Positions 34,990 through 43,544 of a stretch of 64,000 bases of DNA are shown in pieces. Position 1 is the stretch's first letter, and every line of letters starts with the position of its first letter. The notes under the pieces are model-generated. The model saw only the letters and a list, made by a program, of their open reading frames with translations, did no database searches and was not told where the DNA came from. Both the position numbers and the translations under genes were made by a program. The stretch spans positions 434,001 to 498,000 of the forward strand of contig JACKFF010000002.1 of NCBI GenBank assembly GCA_020632595.1, read 5' to 3'. This DNA is from Nitrospiraceae bacterium (GTDB lineage Bacteria > Nitrospirota > Nitrospiria > Nitrospirales > UBA8639).

Positions 34990-36576
34990 ATGACGACATC
35001 CGCGCAGCATCCCTACCACCCGATTATTTACGTCCGCGGCTTCGCCGCGACACAGAGCGAGATTGAGGAAACGGTGGCCGACCCGTATATGGGGTTTAAC
35101 ATCGGTTCGACCAAGTCGCGCACGGCATGGACCGGCGACGTGAAGCGTTTTTATTTCGAGTCGCCGCTCGTGCGGTTAATGAGCGATCACGAATATGAGG
35201 ATGTCTTTGTGGATGGAGACGACCTCGTGGCGGCCGAGCGTACCGACTATCCTATCCCATACCGCTCGATTATCATCTACCGCTATTACGATGAAGCTTC
35301 GAAGGACTTTGGGGACGGCAAGACCCCGCCCATTGAGCACTTCGCCAAAGGCCTGGGCACGCTCATTCTGCGCCTGCGCGAAAAGGTCTGCGCGAATAAG
35401 GACAATAAGGTCACGTCCAAAGACTTTCGGGTATATCTCGTGGCTCACTCTATGGGAGGGTTGATCTGCCGGGCCTTTCTACAGAACACGAAACTCGGCT
35501 CAGCGGAGGCGCGCGGTGCGGTTGATAAAGTCTTTACCTATGCCACGCCTCACAATGGCATTGACATGCGGATTGTGCGCAATGTGCCGGGCTGGCTCTC
35601 GTTCGGCGATATCAATAACTTCAATCGCGAGAAGATGGCCTCCTACCTTGCGGTACCCAAGGGTGATGACGTCTCGGTTGTAAAAAACTTTCCGCCCGAG
35701 CGCATCTTTAATCTGGTCGGCACCGATTCACGCGATTACACAGTGGCCGGGGGCATCTCCGCGTGGGCGGCGGGCGATGCCAGCGACGGGCTGGTGCGTC
35801 TCGAGAATGCCACCACACATGGGGCGGGTCCCGACGGCAAGGATGTGAGTTCCCCTCGCGCCTTCGTGCACAGGAGCCATTCGGGCCATTACGGTATTGT
35901 GAACTCCGAGGAAGGCTACCAGAACCTCACGCGGTTTCTGTTCGGTAAATTGCGCGTGGATGGCATTCTGGACATCGACGACATCACCTTGCCGGTGGAG
36001 GTACAAAAGGCACTTGACGACGGTAAGACGGTGCGGGCGTCGTATCAGTTTGAAATTGCCGCCAGCGTGCGCGGCTGTCAGTGGCAGATGACGCGGCGCG
36101 AGGTGCGCGAGAATTCCGCCATCTTCCGCACCTACGATGATTTGTTCCCAGGGAAGGATCGCTCCAAGCGCAAGCCGGATCGCACGAAGAGTCCACACCT
36201 CTTCTCCATTTTTCTTGATCCGAACAAGAGCGTCAAAACATCCAAATCGGTCAGCTTCGCCTTCGACATCAAAGTCCTGGTGCCGGATTACGTCGTGGAT
36301 GGCCTGCTGTTCATGAAGCGCCACTATGAGGGTGGGTTTATCTATCGTGAGTTGATTCTCGTCGAGGCCTTTCCTGATGAAACGGCCACGGCTGGTTGGC
36401 GCATCAAGTATGGTTACCAGGACATGAATCCCGGCAAACCCGGCAAAGACGTAGACACGCGCCCTCTCATCAAGGGGAAACCAAGTGCAGGCATCGCCTT
36501 TGATATCCCGATTGAGCAGAACGCTCGCCCTGGCTTGGTTGGAACTTTACGCATCGAAGCCCGGCCATGGAGCTGA
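34990..36576 (+). CDS. Alpha/beta-hydrolase, lipase-like, with unassigned C-terminal domain
   Basis: The 528-residue product starts with an esterase/lipase fold: PIIYVRGFAA (oxyanion region), the nucleophile elbow VAHSMGG (Ser154), a possible acid Asp266 in SDGLV and His297/300 in HRSHSGHYGI. It resembles LipA/PGAP1-type acyl hydrolases acting on lipid esters. Residues about 330-528 form a beta-rich domain I cannot assign. There is no signal peptide, so it is probably cytoplasmic. Codon use is GC-richer than in flanking genes such as nhaA. AGGTACC precedes ATG 34990. Confidence 0.75.
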   Translation: MTTSAQHPYHPIIYVRGFAATQSEIEETVADPYMGFNIGSTKSRTAWTGDVKRFYFESPLVRLMSDHEYEDVFVDGDDLVAAERTDYPIPYRSIIIYRYYDEASKDFGDGKTPPIEHFAKGLGTLILRLREKVCANKDNKVTSKDFRVYLVAHSMGGLICRAFLQNTKLGSAEARGAVDKVFTYATPHNGIDMRIVRNVPGWLSFGDINNFNREKMASYLAVPKGDDVSVVKNFPPERIFNLVGTDSRDYTVAGGISAWAAGDASDGLVRLENATTHGAGPDGKDVSSPRAFVHRSHSGHYGIVNSEEGYQNLTRFLFGKLRVDGILDIDDITLPVEVQKALDDGKTVRASYQFEIAASVRGCQWQMTRREVRENSAIFRTYDDLFPGKDRSKRKPDRTKSPHLFSIFLDPNKSVKTSKSVSFAFDIKVLVPDYVVDGLLFMKRHYEGGFIYRELILVEAFPDETATAGWRIKYGYQDMNPGKPGKDVDTRPLIKGKPSAGIAFDIPIEQNARPGLVGTLRIEARPWS

Positions 36577-36694
36577 GTAAGCAGGGAAGGGGTTCTGCGC
36601 TTCAGTCAGATTGTCCCTATCGCACGGTGTTGGTTCGCAAGGCTCGTTTTTCCTCAGCCTACCCTATGTAGGGTTTAAGAAGATTTGGCCTAGC

Positions 36695-36776
36695 CCACAA
36701 CTTGACTAAATTCGGCCATTGACCAAGAATCTACTTGGTCTATTCGAGGGCCTGCAAGGGGAGCTAAACCCGAACA
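36695..36776 (+). repeat. Shared upstream element, copy B (before the TIR/NDT-like gene)
   Basis: Related to copy A at 34852-34935. Internally it holds a perfect GACCAAG/CTTGGTC inverted repeat (36721-36740), which is not complete in copy A. It lies about 155 bp before the proposed start of the next gene. Another short palindrome, ACCCTA/TAGGGT, is just upstream at 36661-36674. The 354 bp between the two genes otherwise hold nothing recognisable. Confidence 0.55.
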
Positions 36777-36930
36777 GCTGATTGACGAACATGCAGAATA
36801 TGTGTGAGGGGAATTAAGGAGTATGTGCAACAAAAAGACATAGCAAACTCTTTTACAGAAAGAGACCGTTTGTATTTGCCCTCTTATGCAGACTATTTAA
36901 TTATTGTTTGTTTTCGAAAGGAATGGCCCG

Positions 36931-37914
36931 GTGTCTGAACAATTAGAAGTTGCTGATCTCCGGTCGTCAGTTGAAGGTCTCGGGGTAGATGCGGATCAGT
37001 ACTTCGAAAAAATGGAAATTGCCCTTTCGGAGATTTCCAGAGACCTCCGATGGGAGAAACCGCATCGCGATTATTTCTGGTCCAAGGTGCCTGGGCAGGT
37101 CCAAGATGAAGCTTCTGCGTTGGTGCGCCGCCTCCTAACGGTAGCGGGTCAGATGACAACTGCGGTAGAGAAGGCCTCATTGGTGTCCGAAGCAGACCAG
37201 AGAGATCTCATGACTGGGATCAAGGCCATGCGAGCTGCCTTGCTCCTGCGTCGTTTTCGATCCTGGACCACCGAAGTACTTTATGATGAGGACACGGTCC
37301 TAGGTATCCATCCGGCAGGGCAATCAGACGACGATGCCTGTTCCCCTGAGGATGCGCGGCGGATCTTTGCCGACTGGATAACTAAAATTGTGGGTATTCT
37401 AGAATTGGTGACAGCGTCCCATGGACTAACGAACCCAGAAGGAATGACGAGTAACTCAACTGCACCAGCACGCTACCGTCCAAACACCGCCTTTATCATG
37501 ATGTGGATGGAGAGATCCCAGCGAGAACTTGAGGATGTGAGTGATACTGTGAAAGCGATATTCGCTGAGTTCGAAATTCAAGCTGTTAGGGCAGATGACA
37601 TTGAACACGAGGATCTCATCACGCAACGAATTCTTAACGAGATTGCGACTGCAGAGTTCCTCTTTGCCGACCTTACTGGTGAGCGACCTAGCGTGTACTA
37701 TGAAATTGGGTTTGCACATGCTCTTAGAAAACGGGTGATACTTTTTCGAAAGACAGGCACAAATCTTCACTTCGATCTTGCAGGATACAATTGTCCTGAG
37801 TACGAGAATCTCCGTGACTTAAAGGAAAAGTTAACGCGACGTCTTGAGCATCTCACAAATAAGCAACTGCGTGGAGCAACACTTAGACTACCCAAGAAAA
37901 CCGAGACTGAATAA
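36931..37914 (+). CDS. Nucleoside 2-deoxyribosyltransferase/TIR-like protein with helical N-terminal domain
   Basis: The 327-residue product has an alpha-helical N-terminal half (about 1-170) without recognised family, and a C-terminal Rossmann-like domain (about 185-310). The latter carries FIMMWMERSQRELEDVSDTVKAIFAEF, RADDIEHEDLITQRILNEIATAEFLFADLTGERPSVYYEIGFAHALRKRVILF. The DLTG...YYEIGFAHA motif with its conserved Glu is the hallmark of the NDT/TIR-like superfamily, which includes NAD- or nucleotide-processing proteins frequently found in bacterial immunity. GTG 36931 is chosen for the AAAGGA 8 nt upstream over TTG 36904. The function is inferred from the fold family only. Confidence 0.72.
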   Translation: MSEQLEVADLRSSVEGLGVDADQYFEKMEIALSEISRDLRWEKPHRDYFWSKVPGQVQDEASALVRRLLTVAGQMTTAVEKASLVSEADQRDLMTGIKAMRAALLLRRFRSWTTEVLYDEDTVLGIHPAGQSDDDACSPEDARRIFADWITKIVGILELVTASHGLTNPEGMTSNSTAPARYRPNTAFIMMWMERSQRELEDVSDTVKAIFAEFEIQAVRADDIEHEDLITQRILNEIATAEFLFADLTGERPSVYYEIGFAHALRKRVILFRKTGTNLHFDLAGYNCPEYENLRDLKEKLTRRLEHLTNKQLRGATLRLPKKTETE

Positions 37915-38265
37915 TGCACAGGAAGTAGGGCCACAAGAAAATTAGAGCCTTTCCTTTTTCCTTATTTTCGGGGAATTTTCGATGTGGTGCCTGGATGAGG
38001 AGGGGACAGCAATGGCAAGTTAACGCGCAAAGTTTGAGGCGGATTTTTTATTTCTTCGCGAATACGTCTGCGCTTTTTTGATTGAGGGATAGCTAAGCGT
38101 GTGTTCGATCTCATTGATAATATGGAAATAACTGGTTGGGAAAAGTGGGTGCCAAGTTGAGTTTGTTGTGCGGCTTGCCAGGCACAACAAGGTCGGAGGT
38201 TTGGTTATGGATGAGGTCTTCCCTACTTTCCTCAATACTCTTCCCCGGCATGGGTTGAAGGTGTC
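37915..38265. other. Intergenic region with a perfect 9-bp inverted repeat
   Basis: No gene is seen in 351 bp. TTGTTGTGC (38163-38171) pairs perfectly with GCACAACAA (38182-38190). No T-tract follows on the plus strand. It lies 76 bp before the DoxX-like gene and could be an operator or an RNA hairpin. Confidence 0.45.
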
Positions 38266-38643
38266 ATGAAGCGAGTAATGAAAATTGTCCTGTGTGTGTT
38301 GCTAGGGATTTGTTTTGTTGTGGCAGGGGGAGCCAAGCTCATGGGCAGTGAGTCTCAGTTTGAACATTTTACGCAATGGGGGTATCCGATTTGGTTTTTG
38401 TATTTGACTGGGATCATTGAAGTCGGCGGCGGACTCTGTTTGTTTATTCCGAAGACGCAATGGTATGGCATTGTGGTCTTGAGTTTGACCATGGTGGGTG
38501 CGGCGCTGACACACCTGAGGGCTGGGGAAATGGGTGGTGTGCCGGTTCCACTTGTGTTGCTTGGTCTTCTGCTTCTGTTGGCTTGGATGATCCGGGAACC
38601 GTCCCGGAAGAGTGGAGCCAATTATTGGCCTTCTGAAAAATAA
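38266..38643 (+). CDS. DoxX-like membrane protein
   Basis: The 125-residue protein has four hydrophobic helices and motifs typical of DoxX_2/DoxX-like proteins: CVLLGICFVVAGGAKLMGSE, QWGYPIWFLYLTGIIEVGGGLCLFIP and VGAALTHLRAGE. The family is often linked to quinone or oxygen-related membrane chemistry, but individual function is rarely known. No operon partner is evident. Confidence 0.75.
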   Translation: MKRVMKIVLCVLLGICFVVAGGAKLMGSESQFEHFTQWGYPIWFLYLTGIIEVGGGLCLFIPKTQWYGIVVLSLTMVGAALTHLRAGEMGGVPVPLVLLGLLLLLAWMIREPSRKSGANYWPSEK

Positions 38644-38818
38644 ATCGGTTTAAGCTTTATCCATGTTCTGGTCCGCTCAAAATCCTTCAAAAAAATCTCT
38701 TGGGTTGTTCATTCACATTTCAGTGGGGTTTCGTTTGTAAGGGGCTCTGCTGTAACGGATCTGCCTGCATCACACGTTGGGCTAGCCTAGCCTTGATGCG
38801 CTTGAAGGACAGGGCGGT

Positions 38819-38846
38819 GACCCATCAATAGAGGGTCTTTTTGTTT
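38819..38846 (+). terminator. Rho-independent terminator
   Basis: GACCC (38819-38823) and GGGTC (38833-38837) form a stem followed by TTTTTGTTTT. It lies 176 nt beyond the DoxX-like stop, so it ends a long 3' region of that gene or a separate small RNA starting in the gap 38644-38818. The rest of the gap before 38997 shows nothing else. Confidence 0.6.
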
Positions 38847-38996
38847 TGCCTCATTCCCAGATGCCTCTCTCTGCTTTGGGACTCGTCTGCACCTGTTCAT
38901 TTCTTGACCAGACAAGTGTTCATTCCCTACCCTCAGAAAAGACATCATTTATTTTTTATTCCATGTGCAGAGGAAAGAGAATAAGGAGGTCTGATC

Positions 38997-41288
38997 ATGA
39001 TCCCCATCTTTGGACCCGCGCGATTGATCTTTTTCAGGAAATTACCGGTCGCTGTCACGGCAATCACCATGTTTATTCTGGCGTCCATGGCTGTGGGATT
39101 ACCTGTCCATGCTGGACAATATCCATATTCTCAAACGCTACGTGGCACTGTAGAGGGCAATGGCCATGCGCAACGCGGATATACGATCTTGCTTTATGCG
39201 GCTGAGGCAGGCGGGCATGGGAACGGTCACGTACTTGGAACGGCCAGAACCGATGTCGACGGGAAATTCAAGATCCGCTACCGGTTGCCACATGGTCAGC
39301 AGTCCATCCTCTTCGTCATCGCCGAACACGGACCGGTTATGCTGGCCGGCGCGATCGGCACCAGCGCAAACGTTCGCCACGAGGTCGTCATTAACGAGCG
39401 CACGACGGTTGCCACGGGAACCGCCTTCGCCCAATTCGTTGACGGACGGAATATTCACGGCAATACCTACGGCATGATCAGCGCCGTGAAGATGGCGGAG
39501 AATATGGCCAATCCGGAGAACGGGAACATTGGCGAAGTGCTTTTCAATAAACCAAACGGCACCGAGACGTCGACATACCCGACATTCAATTCCCTCACCA
39601 ACGTGGTTGCGGGCTGTGTGGCAGATGACGCCAACTGTCAGGCACTGTTTGTGGCGACGACGCCGGAGGGGGGACCGCCACCGACCACGGTGCTGCAAGC
39701 CGTCGCCAACATCGCCAAATACCCTTCGTATCCAGGTTATCCGACAGATACGGACGATCCGCTCTTTCAGTTGTCGCTATTGGACCCGGTCAATCAGCCG
39801 GCCTTGACGAAACGTCCGACCAGCTGGTTGTTGTTCATCAAATTCAACGGGGGGCAGCACAACATCTATGATCCATTCAATCTTATGAGCGGCCCTGGCC
39901 AAATCGCTTTTGACGAAGGCGGATTCGCCTGGATCAACGATAATTATCGTCCGACATTCTCAAATGAAATTGCCTGTGCCGGCCAGCGCCTGATTAAATT
40001 GTATCCCTGGGGTGAGACCTTCCCCGGATCGCCCTACTTCGGCGGAGGCCTCAGCGGCGCGGGGTTTGGCATCGGGCTGGACCCGCACGGCAAGGTCTGG
40101 GTGGGTAATTTCGGGTTCGAAGCGCCGGCCTGTGCGGATACGACCGTAGACCCTATGCCTGACCCGGCATTAAAGATCCCGGCCGCGCATGACAGCGTCT
40201 CCGTGTTTCATCCCGATGGCAGCCCGATCTCTGGATTTGATGGTTTTAGTCAAGGCCATATCTGGTGGCCACAGGCCACCGTTTCCGACAAAAAAGGCAA
40301 CATCTGGATTGCCAATTGCGGAAATGACACGGTCACATTCATTCCAAAAGGTAAACCCCGGCACGCGAGGAATATCGCATTTCCTGGCGGACGAGGAGAA
40401 GCGGGCATCTACGCCCCCACTATCCCGGATACGGAGCCGAATTCGGACGCACCACTTCTCAAACCGTTTGCCATCGCGATTGATCCGAAGGGCCGCGCGT
40501 GGGTCACTGCCAACCAGGTCGGATATGTGGCCAATTCCGGCATGGCCGATCCAACCGAGGCGATTGGCGGGGTCTACCGCGTGTCCTCCGATGGCACCGT
40601 GGAAACGTTATCAAACCTCGACGCCAACAACGTCCCGGTGTTGTCCTGGCCCATGGGGATTTCAGGCGACAGCAAGGGGAACATGTGGGTTTCCAACTCC
40701 AATTCGGTGAAAGTTCCCTGCGTCGATCCACTCGACCCCCAAGACGGGATGGACGGGCCTTCAATCACTTTGTATCCCGCCGATGACAGGGCTCCCTCTA
40801 ATCATATTGGCGGCGGTCTCACGATCCCCTGGGGCAACGCAGTGGACGGGAACGACACGCTGTGGGTATTCAATTTTGGTCAGAAGCCCACCCGCAATGT
40901 CGACGAGAATACGGTGTGGCCCGATACGCCGCTCTCGCATTTTTGTGGTGCGGATCCCAGCAAATGCCCCTCTGGTAAGAGCACGGGTGATCCCATCTCA
41001 CGGGACATCGGTTACGTCAGTGACGCATTGGATCGGGTTACGGGAGGCGGCATCGACCCGTCTGGAAACGTCTGGCTCCTGAACAATTGGAAAAAGACCG
41101 GTCCTTTTGGGCCGGTCTATAACACCAACCCGGGCGGCAACTCGTTCGTGATCGTCCCGGGCGCTGCCGGACCCGTCAAGACACCGCTGATCGGGCCGCC
41201 GCAATCGTTTGAACAGCCAGGCCACCGGAGAGACCACAGGAAAGGTCACTGGGGTCACTCACCCCACCGGGGATATGACCGGGATTGA
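38997..41288 (+). CDS. Secreted NHL/Vgb-type beta-propeller protein
   Basis: The 763-residue product has a signal peptide (about 14-40, ending PVHAG) and a transthyretin/Ig-like domain (about 45-130; GTVEGNGHAQRGYTILLYAAEAG). A propeller then spans about 290-740, with repeated GxxxDPxGxxWVxNxG strands such as GIGLDPHGKVWVGNFGF, KKGNIWIANCGNDTVTFIP, AIAIDPKGRAWVTAN and GGIDPSGNVWLLNNW. The C-terminus is His/Arg/Gly-rich (HRRDHRKGHWGHSPHRGYDRD), possibly metal- or surface-binding. It resembles virginiamycin-B-lyase-like propellers but no lyase site is evident. AAGGAGG precedes ATG 38997. Coding DNA is GC-rich. Confidence 0.78.
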   Translation: MIPIFGPARLIFFRKLPVAVTAITMFILASMAVGLPVHAGQYPYSQTLRGTVEGNGHAQRGYTILLYAAEAGGHGNGHVLGTARTDVDGKFKIRYRLPHGQQSILFVIAEHGPVMLAGAIGTSANVRHEVVINERTTVATGTAFAQFVDGRNIHGNTYGMISAVKMAENMANPENGNIGEVLFNKPNGTETSTYPTFNSLTNVVAGCVADDANCQALFVATTPEGGPPPTTVLQAVANIAKYPSYPGYPTDTDDPLFQLSLLDPVNQPALTKRPTSWLLFIKFNGGQHNIYDPFNLMSGPGQIAFDEGGFAWINDNYRPTFSNEIACAGQRLIKLYPWGETFPGSPYFGGGLSGAGFGIGLDPHGKVWVGNFGFEAPACADTTVDPMPDPALKIPAAHDSVSVFHPDGSPISGFDGFSQGHIWWPQATVSDKKGNIWIANCGNDTVTFIPKGKPRHARNIAFPGGRGEAGIYAPTIPDTEPNSDAPLLKPFAIAIDPKGRAWVTANQVGYVANSGMADPTEAIGGVYRVSSDGTVETLSNLDANNVPVLSWPMGISGDSKGNMWVSNSNSVKVPCVDPLDPQDGMDGPSITLYPADDRAPSNHIGGGLTIPWGNAVDGNDTLWVFNFGQKPTRNVDENTVWPDTPLSHFCGADPSKCPSGKSTGDPISRDIGYVSDALDRVTGGGIDPSGNVWLLNNWKKTGPFGPVYNTNPGGNSFVIVPGAAGPVKTPLIGPPQSFEQPGHRRDHRKGHWGHSPHRGYDRD

Positions 41289-41826
41289 TTATTTCGTAGT
41301 ATGAAAGGGCTTTAAGGTAACACGAAAACCTCAGCGGTTACTTCCTGTGTCGGTGCCCTGGCCCATTTCAGGATGGGGTAGGGCCCCGCAGCGCAGTTCC
41401 GGTCCGCCAGGCTATTTTTTCTCATGCACCACAGTTGATGTCATTTCCTGGGCCCCTTGATCCCTCAGTCTTCTTTGCTCACGTACATTCTTTCTGCCCT
41501 CGCTTTTCAAGAAGCCTCCTGAATATGGCTGGTTTGAGATTTTCGTGAGATCTCCCCACTCAACGAAGAGATAGGCCCAGGTGTGTGACAACGAGCTTGT
41601 GAGTGCTCGCAGGCTGGTGAACGGGCTTTGGTCGTCGAAAGTGGTTTGTATGTATGAAGATGCCGTGAGTCCTGCTCGCATGTTTCGGAGATGCTTGATC
41701 TACAAAACTTTTTGACAAAATCTGGGGAAAATGTTAACCCAAGACGCATTTCCGGTTCTTAAGGTTGCCAGAGCCGACAATTCGAAAAGAACATTCCTCT
41801 CACTTTATCTCTCCAGGGAGGTTTTC
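41289..41826. other. Intergenic region
   Basis: No gene is supported in these 538 bp. A TTGACA hexamer lies at 41712-41717 without a good -10 partner. The frame of the downstream gene is open from 41731, but AGGGAGG just before ATG 41827 and the signal peptide that follows favour the later start. Confidence 0.5.
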
Positions 41827-43536
41827 ATGCACAGGCATTTTCTTTTTGGACTCATGATCTTTGGGAGTATGTTTGGTGGGATCAGCGCACTATCACCCCA
41901 GTCGGCAAGCGCGCAAGCCACCGACACGTCACCGGCTGGCATGGTCGCGTTCTTTCCGCAAAGCCAATGTCCGACTGGATGGGAGCCGGCACCCTACGCA
42001 CAGGGTCGGCTCCTGCTCGGCGCAACTGATCTTACGAACTATGATCTGGAGAAAACGGTTGGCACTCCCCTGACGAACCTTCAAGCCCCTGTGCATCAGC
42101 ATGCCTTCACGGTTCCGCTCAACCTCCCCGAAAAGGAGCTCAAGAATGGGGACTGCGGGGGGAGCACGGGCAATTGCCAGCATAAGAGCGACAGTTCCCA
42201 CAATTACACTGTGAAGGGAACGACACTGAACGGCGGTTCCTCCGACCTTCCGCTGTTCCAAATGCTGGCCTGTGAGAAGACGGACAGCGGACAATCCCCC
42301 CCTCCGACAGACGGGTATGGAACCTCGGCCCTGGCCTTTTTTAACCTCCAGTCCTGTCCGGCCAACTGGCAGCCGGCCGTCGGGTATCCCCAAGGGTATC
42401 AGGTCACCTGGAACGGACCCCAGAATTACAAGGTCGTGATCACCTTTGACGGGACGGATAATGACAAGGATGGTGTTCTGAGGGGACGTGGCTCCGACCC
42501 GTCGAAGATCGCAGGAGGCAAAACGAACGAACTGACTTTTTGGACCATGGTCGTTTTCCAGAATAATCAGAAAAAGGTCGCGTTCACGTGGAATACACAG
42601 AAAGCCCGCCCCGATTTCAACTTCAACTATGCCCTTGCCGGCAAAGAAGTGTACGCCTCCGTGCAGTACTCTGAAGAAAACGGTTTGAACGCGGGCGTCT
42701 CGGGTTCGGGAGCCACCAATTATAACTTTTTTTCCAATCAAGCGGCCAGCGGAATCTGGTTAGTCCCAGCCGGAAATTCAAATCAGGCCGCCAAGGGCCC
42801 GTTGGGGAACACTCAATTCACAGCGGGCACCCCCTCGTCGCCAGTGGACGGATATTTTATCATGCCCTTTGAAGCACCCCCAGATGGAACCGTTGGAACC
42901 CTGGTTGGCAATCCCTACGGGAATGGCGAGCAGCGTTCGCATAGCCATACCCTCACCTCAAACATCAGCCTGGACGCGTACCAATTTGAGAATTTCTTAG
43001 GGAGCTGCAAGGATTTGACTGCTTCCGGTACGCAGGATTTCAGCGGGTCGACCGATGCGGCTTTCAACAACATTCCCTATACACAACTCCTGCTTTGCGA
43101 GCGGGAGCCTAACTTCTCCACACCCAACCCACCCCCGGTCCCGTCCGACATCGTAACCTTTTATGCAAGCCAGAATTGTCCCTATCCCTGGAAATCGAGT
43201 GCCACGGGAACCGGTCGCTTTCTGGTCGGCCTCCCGGAGGGAGGCACCCCGAACGAGGCCTTCGGCAGCGGCACTCCGCTCACCTCTCCCGGCAATAGGA
43301 TTCCGCATACACATGGTCTGAAAGGATCGGTCACGCTGAGCGACGTTCAGCATGTTGCTCTCGCCAAAGGGAGCAACTCACCCCATTTCGGCACGACAGG
43401 GGCATACGATTATAGCGGGTCGACTGATCCCGCAAATTTCGATTTGCCCTACCTGACGACGGCAAACTGTCAACCCTGTATAGGGCCCAACGATGCCAAT
43501 CCGGTTTGCAACGAACAGCTGCAAAGAAAGGAATAG
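41827..43536 (+). CDS. Secreted protein with three phage-tail-collar-like modules
   Basis: The 569-residue product has a signal peptide (1-30, ASAQA). Three modules follow, each opening with a segment like MVAFFPQSQCPTGW, ALAFFNLQSCPANW or IVTFYASQNCPYPW. Each continues through GRLLLG/GRFLVG and an HxH motif (HQHAF, HSHTL, HTHGL), and closes with a DLPxxQLLxC-like strand. The pattern recalls the tail-collar/phage fibre tip domain, in which HxH residues bind metal. Module 2 carries a long insert with an EF-hand-like DGTDNDKDGVLRG. Export plus collar modules suggests a surface fibre or adhesin; this is inference. The stop lies 47 bp before the first giant gene. Confidence 0.72.
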   Translation: MHRHFLFGLMIFGSMFGGISALSPQSASAQATDTSPAGMVAFFPQSQCPTGWEPAPYAQGRLLLGATDLTNYDLEKTVGTPLTNLQAPVHQHAFTVPLNLPEKELKNGDCGGSTGNCQHKSDSSHNYTVKGTTLNGGSSDLPLFQMLACEKTDSGQSPPPTDGYGTSALAFFNLQSCPANWQPAVGYPQGYQVTWNGPQNYKVVITFDGTDNDKDGVLRGRGSDPSKIAGGKTNELTFWTMVVFQNNQKKVAFTWNTQKARPDFNFNYALAGKEVYASVQYSEENGLNAGVSGSGATNYNFFSNQAASGIWLVPAGNSNQAAKGPLGNTQFTAGTPSSPVDGYFIMPFEAPPDGTVGTLVGNPYGNGEQRSHSHTLTSNISLDAYQFENFLGSCKDLTASGTQDFSGSTDAAFNNIPYTQLLLCEREPNFSTPNPPPVPSDIVTFYASQNCPYPWKSSATGTGRFLVGLPEGGTPNEAFGSGTPLTSPGNRIPHTHGLKGSVTLSDVQHVALAKGSNSPHFGTTGAYDYSGSTDPANFDLPYLTTANCQPCIGPNDANPVCNEQLQRKE

Positions 43537-43544
43537 GGATTCCT

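Noticed and set aside
36904..36930. TTG start for the TIR/NDT-like protein
   Set aside because: AAAGGA lies 8 nt before GTG 36931 but downstream of this TTG, so it cannot serve it.
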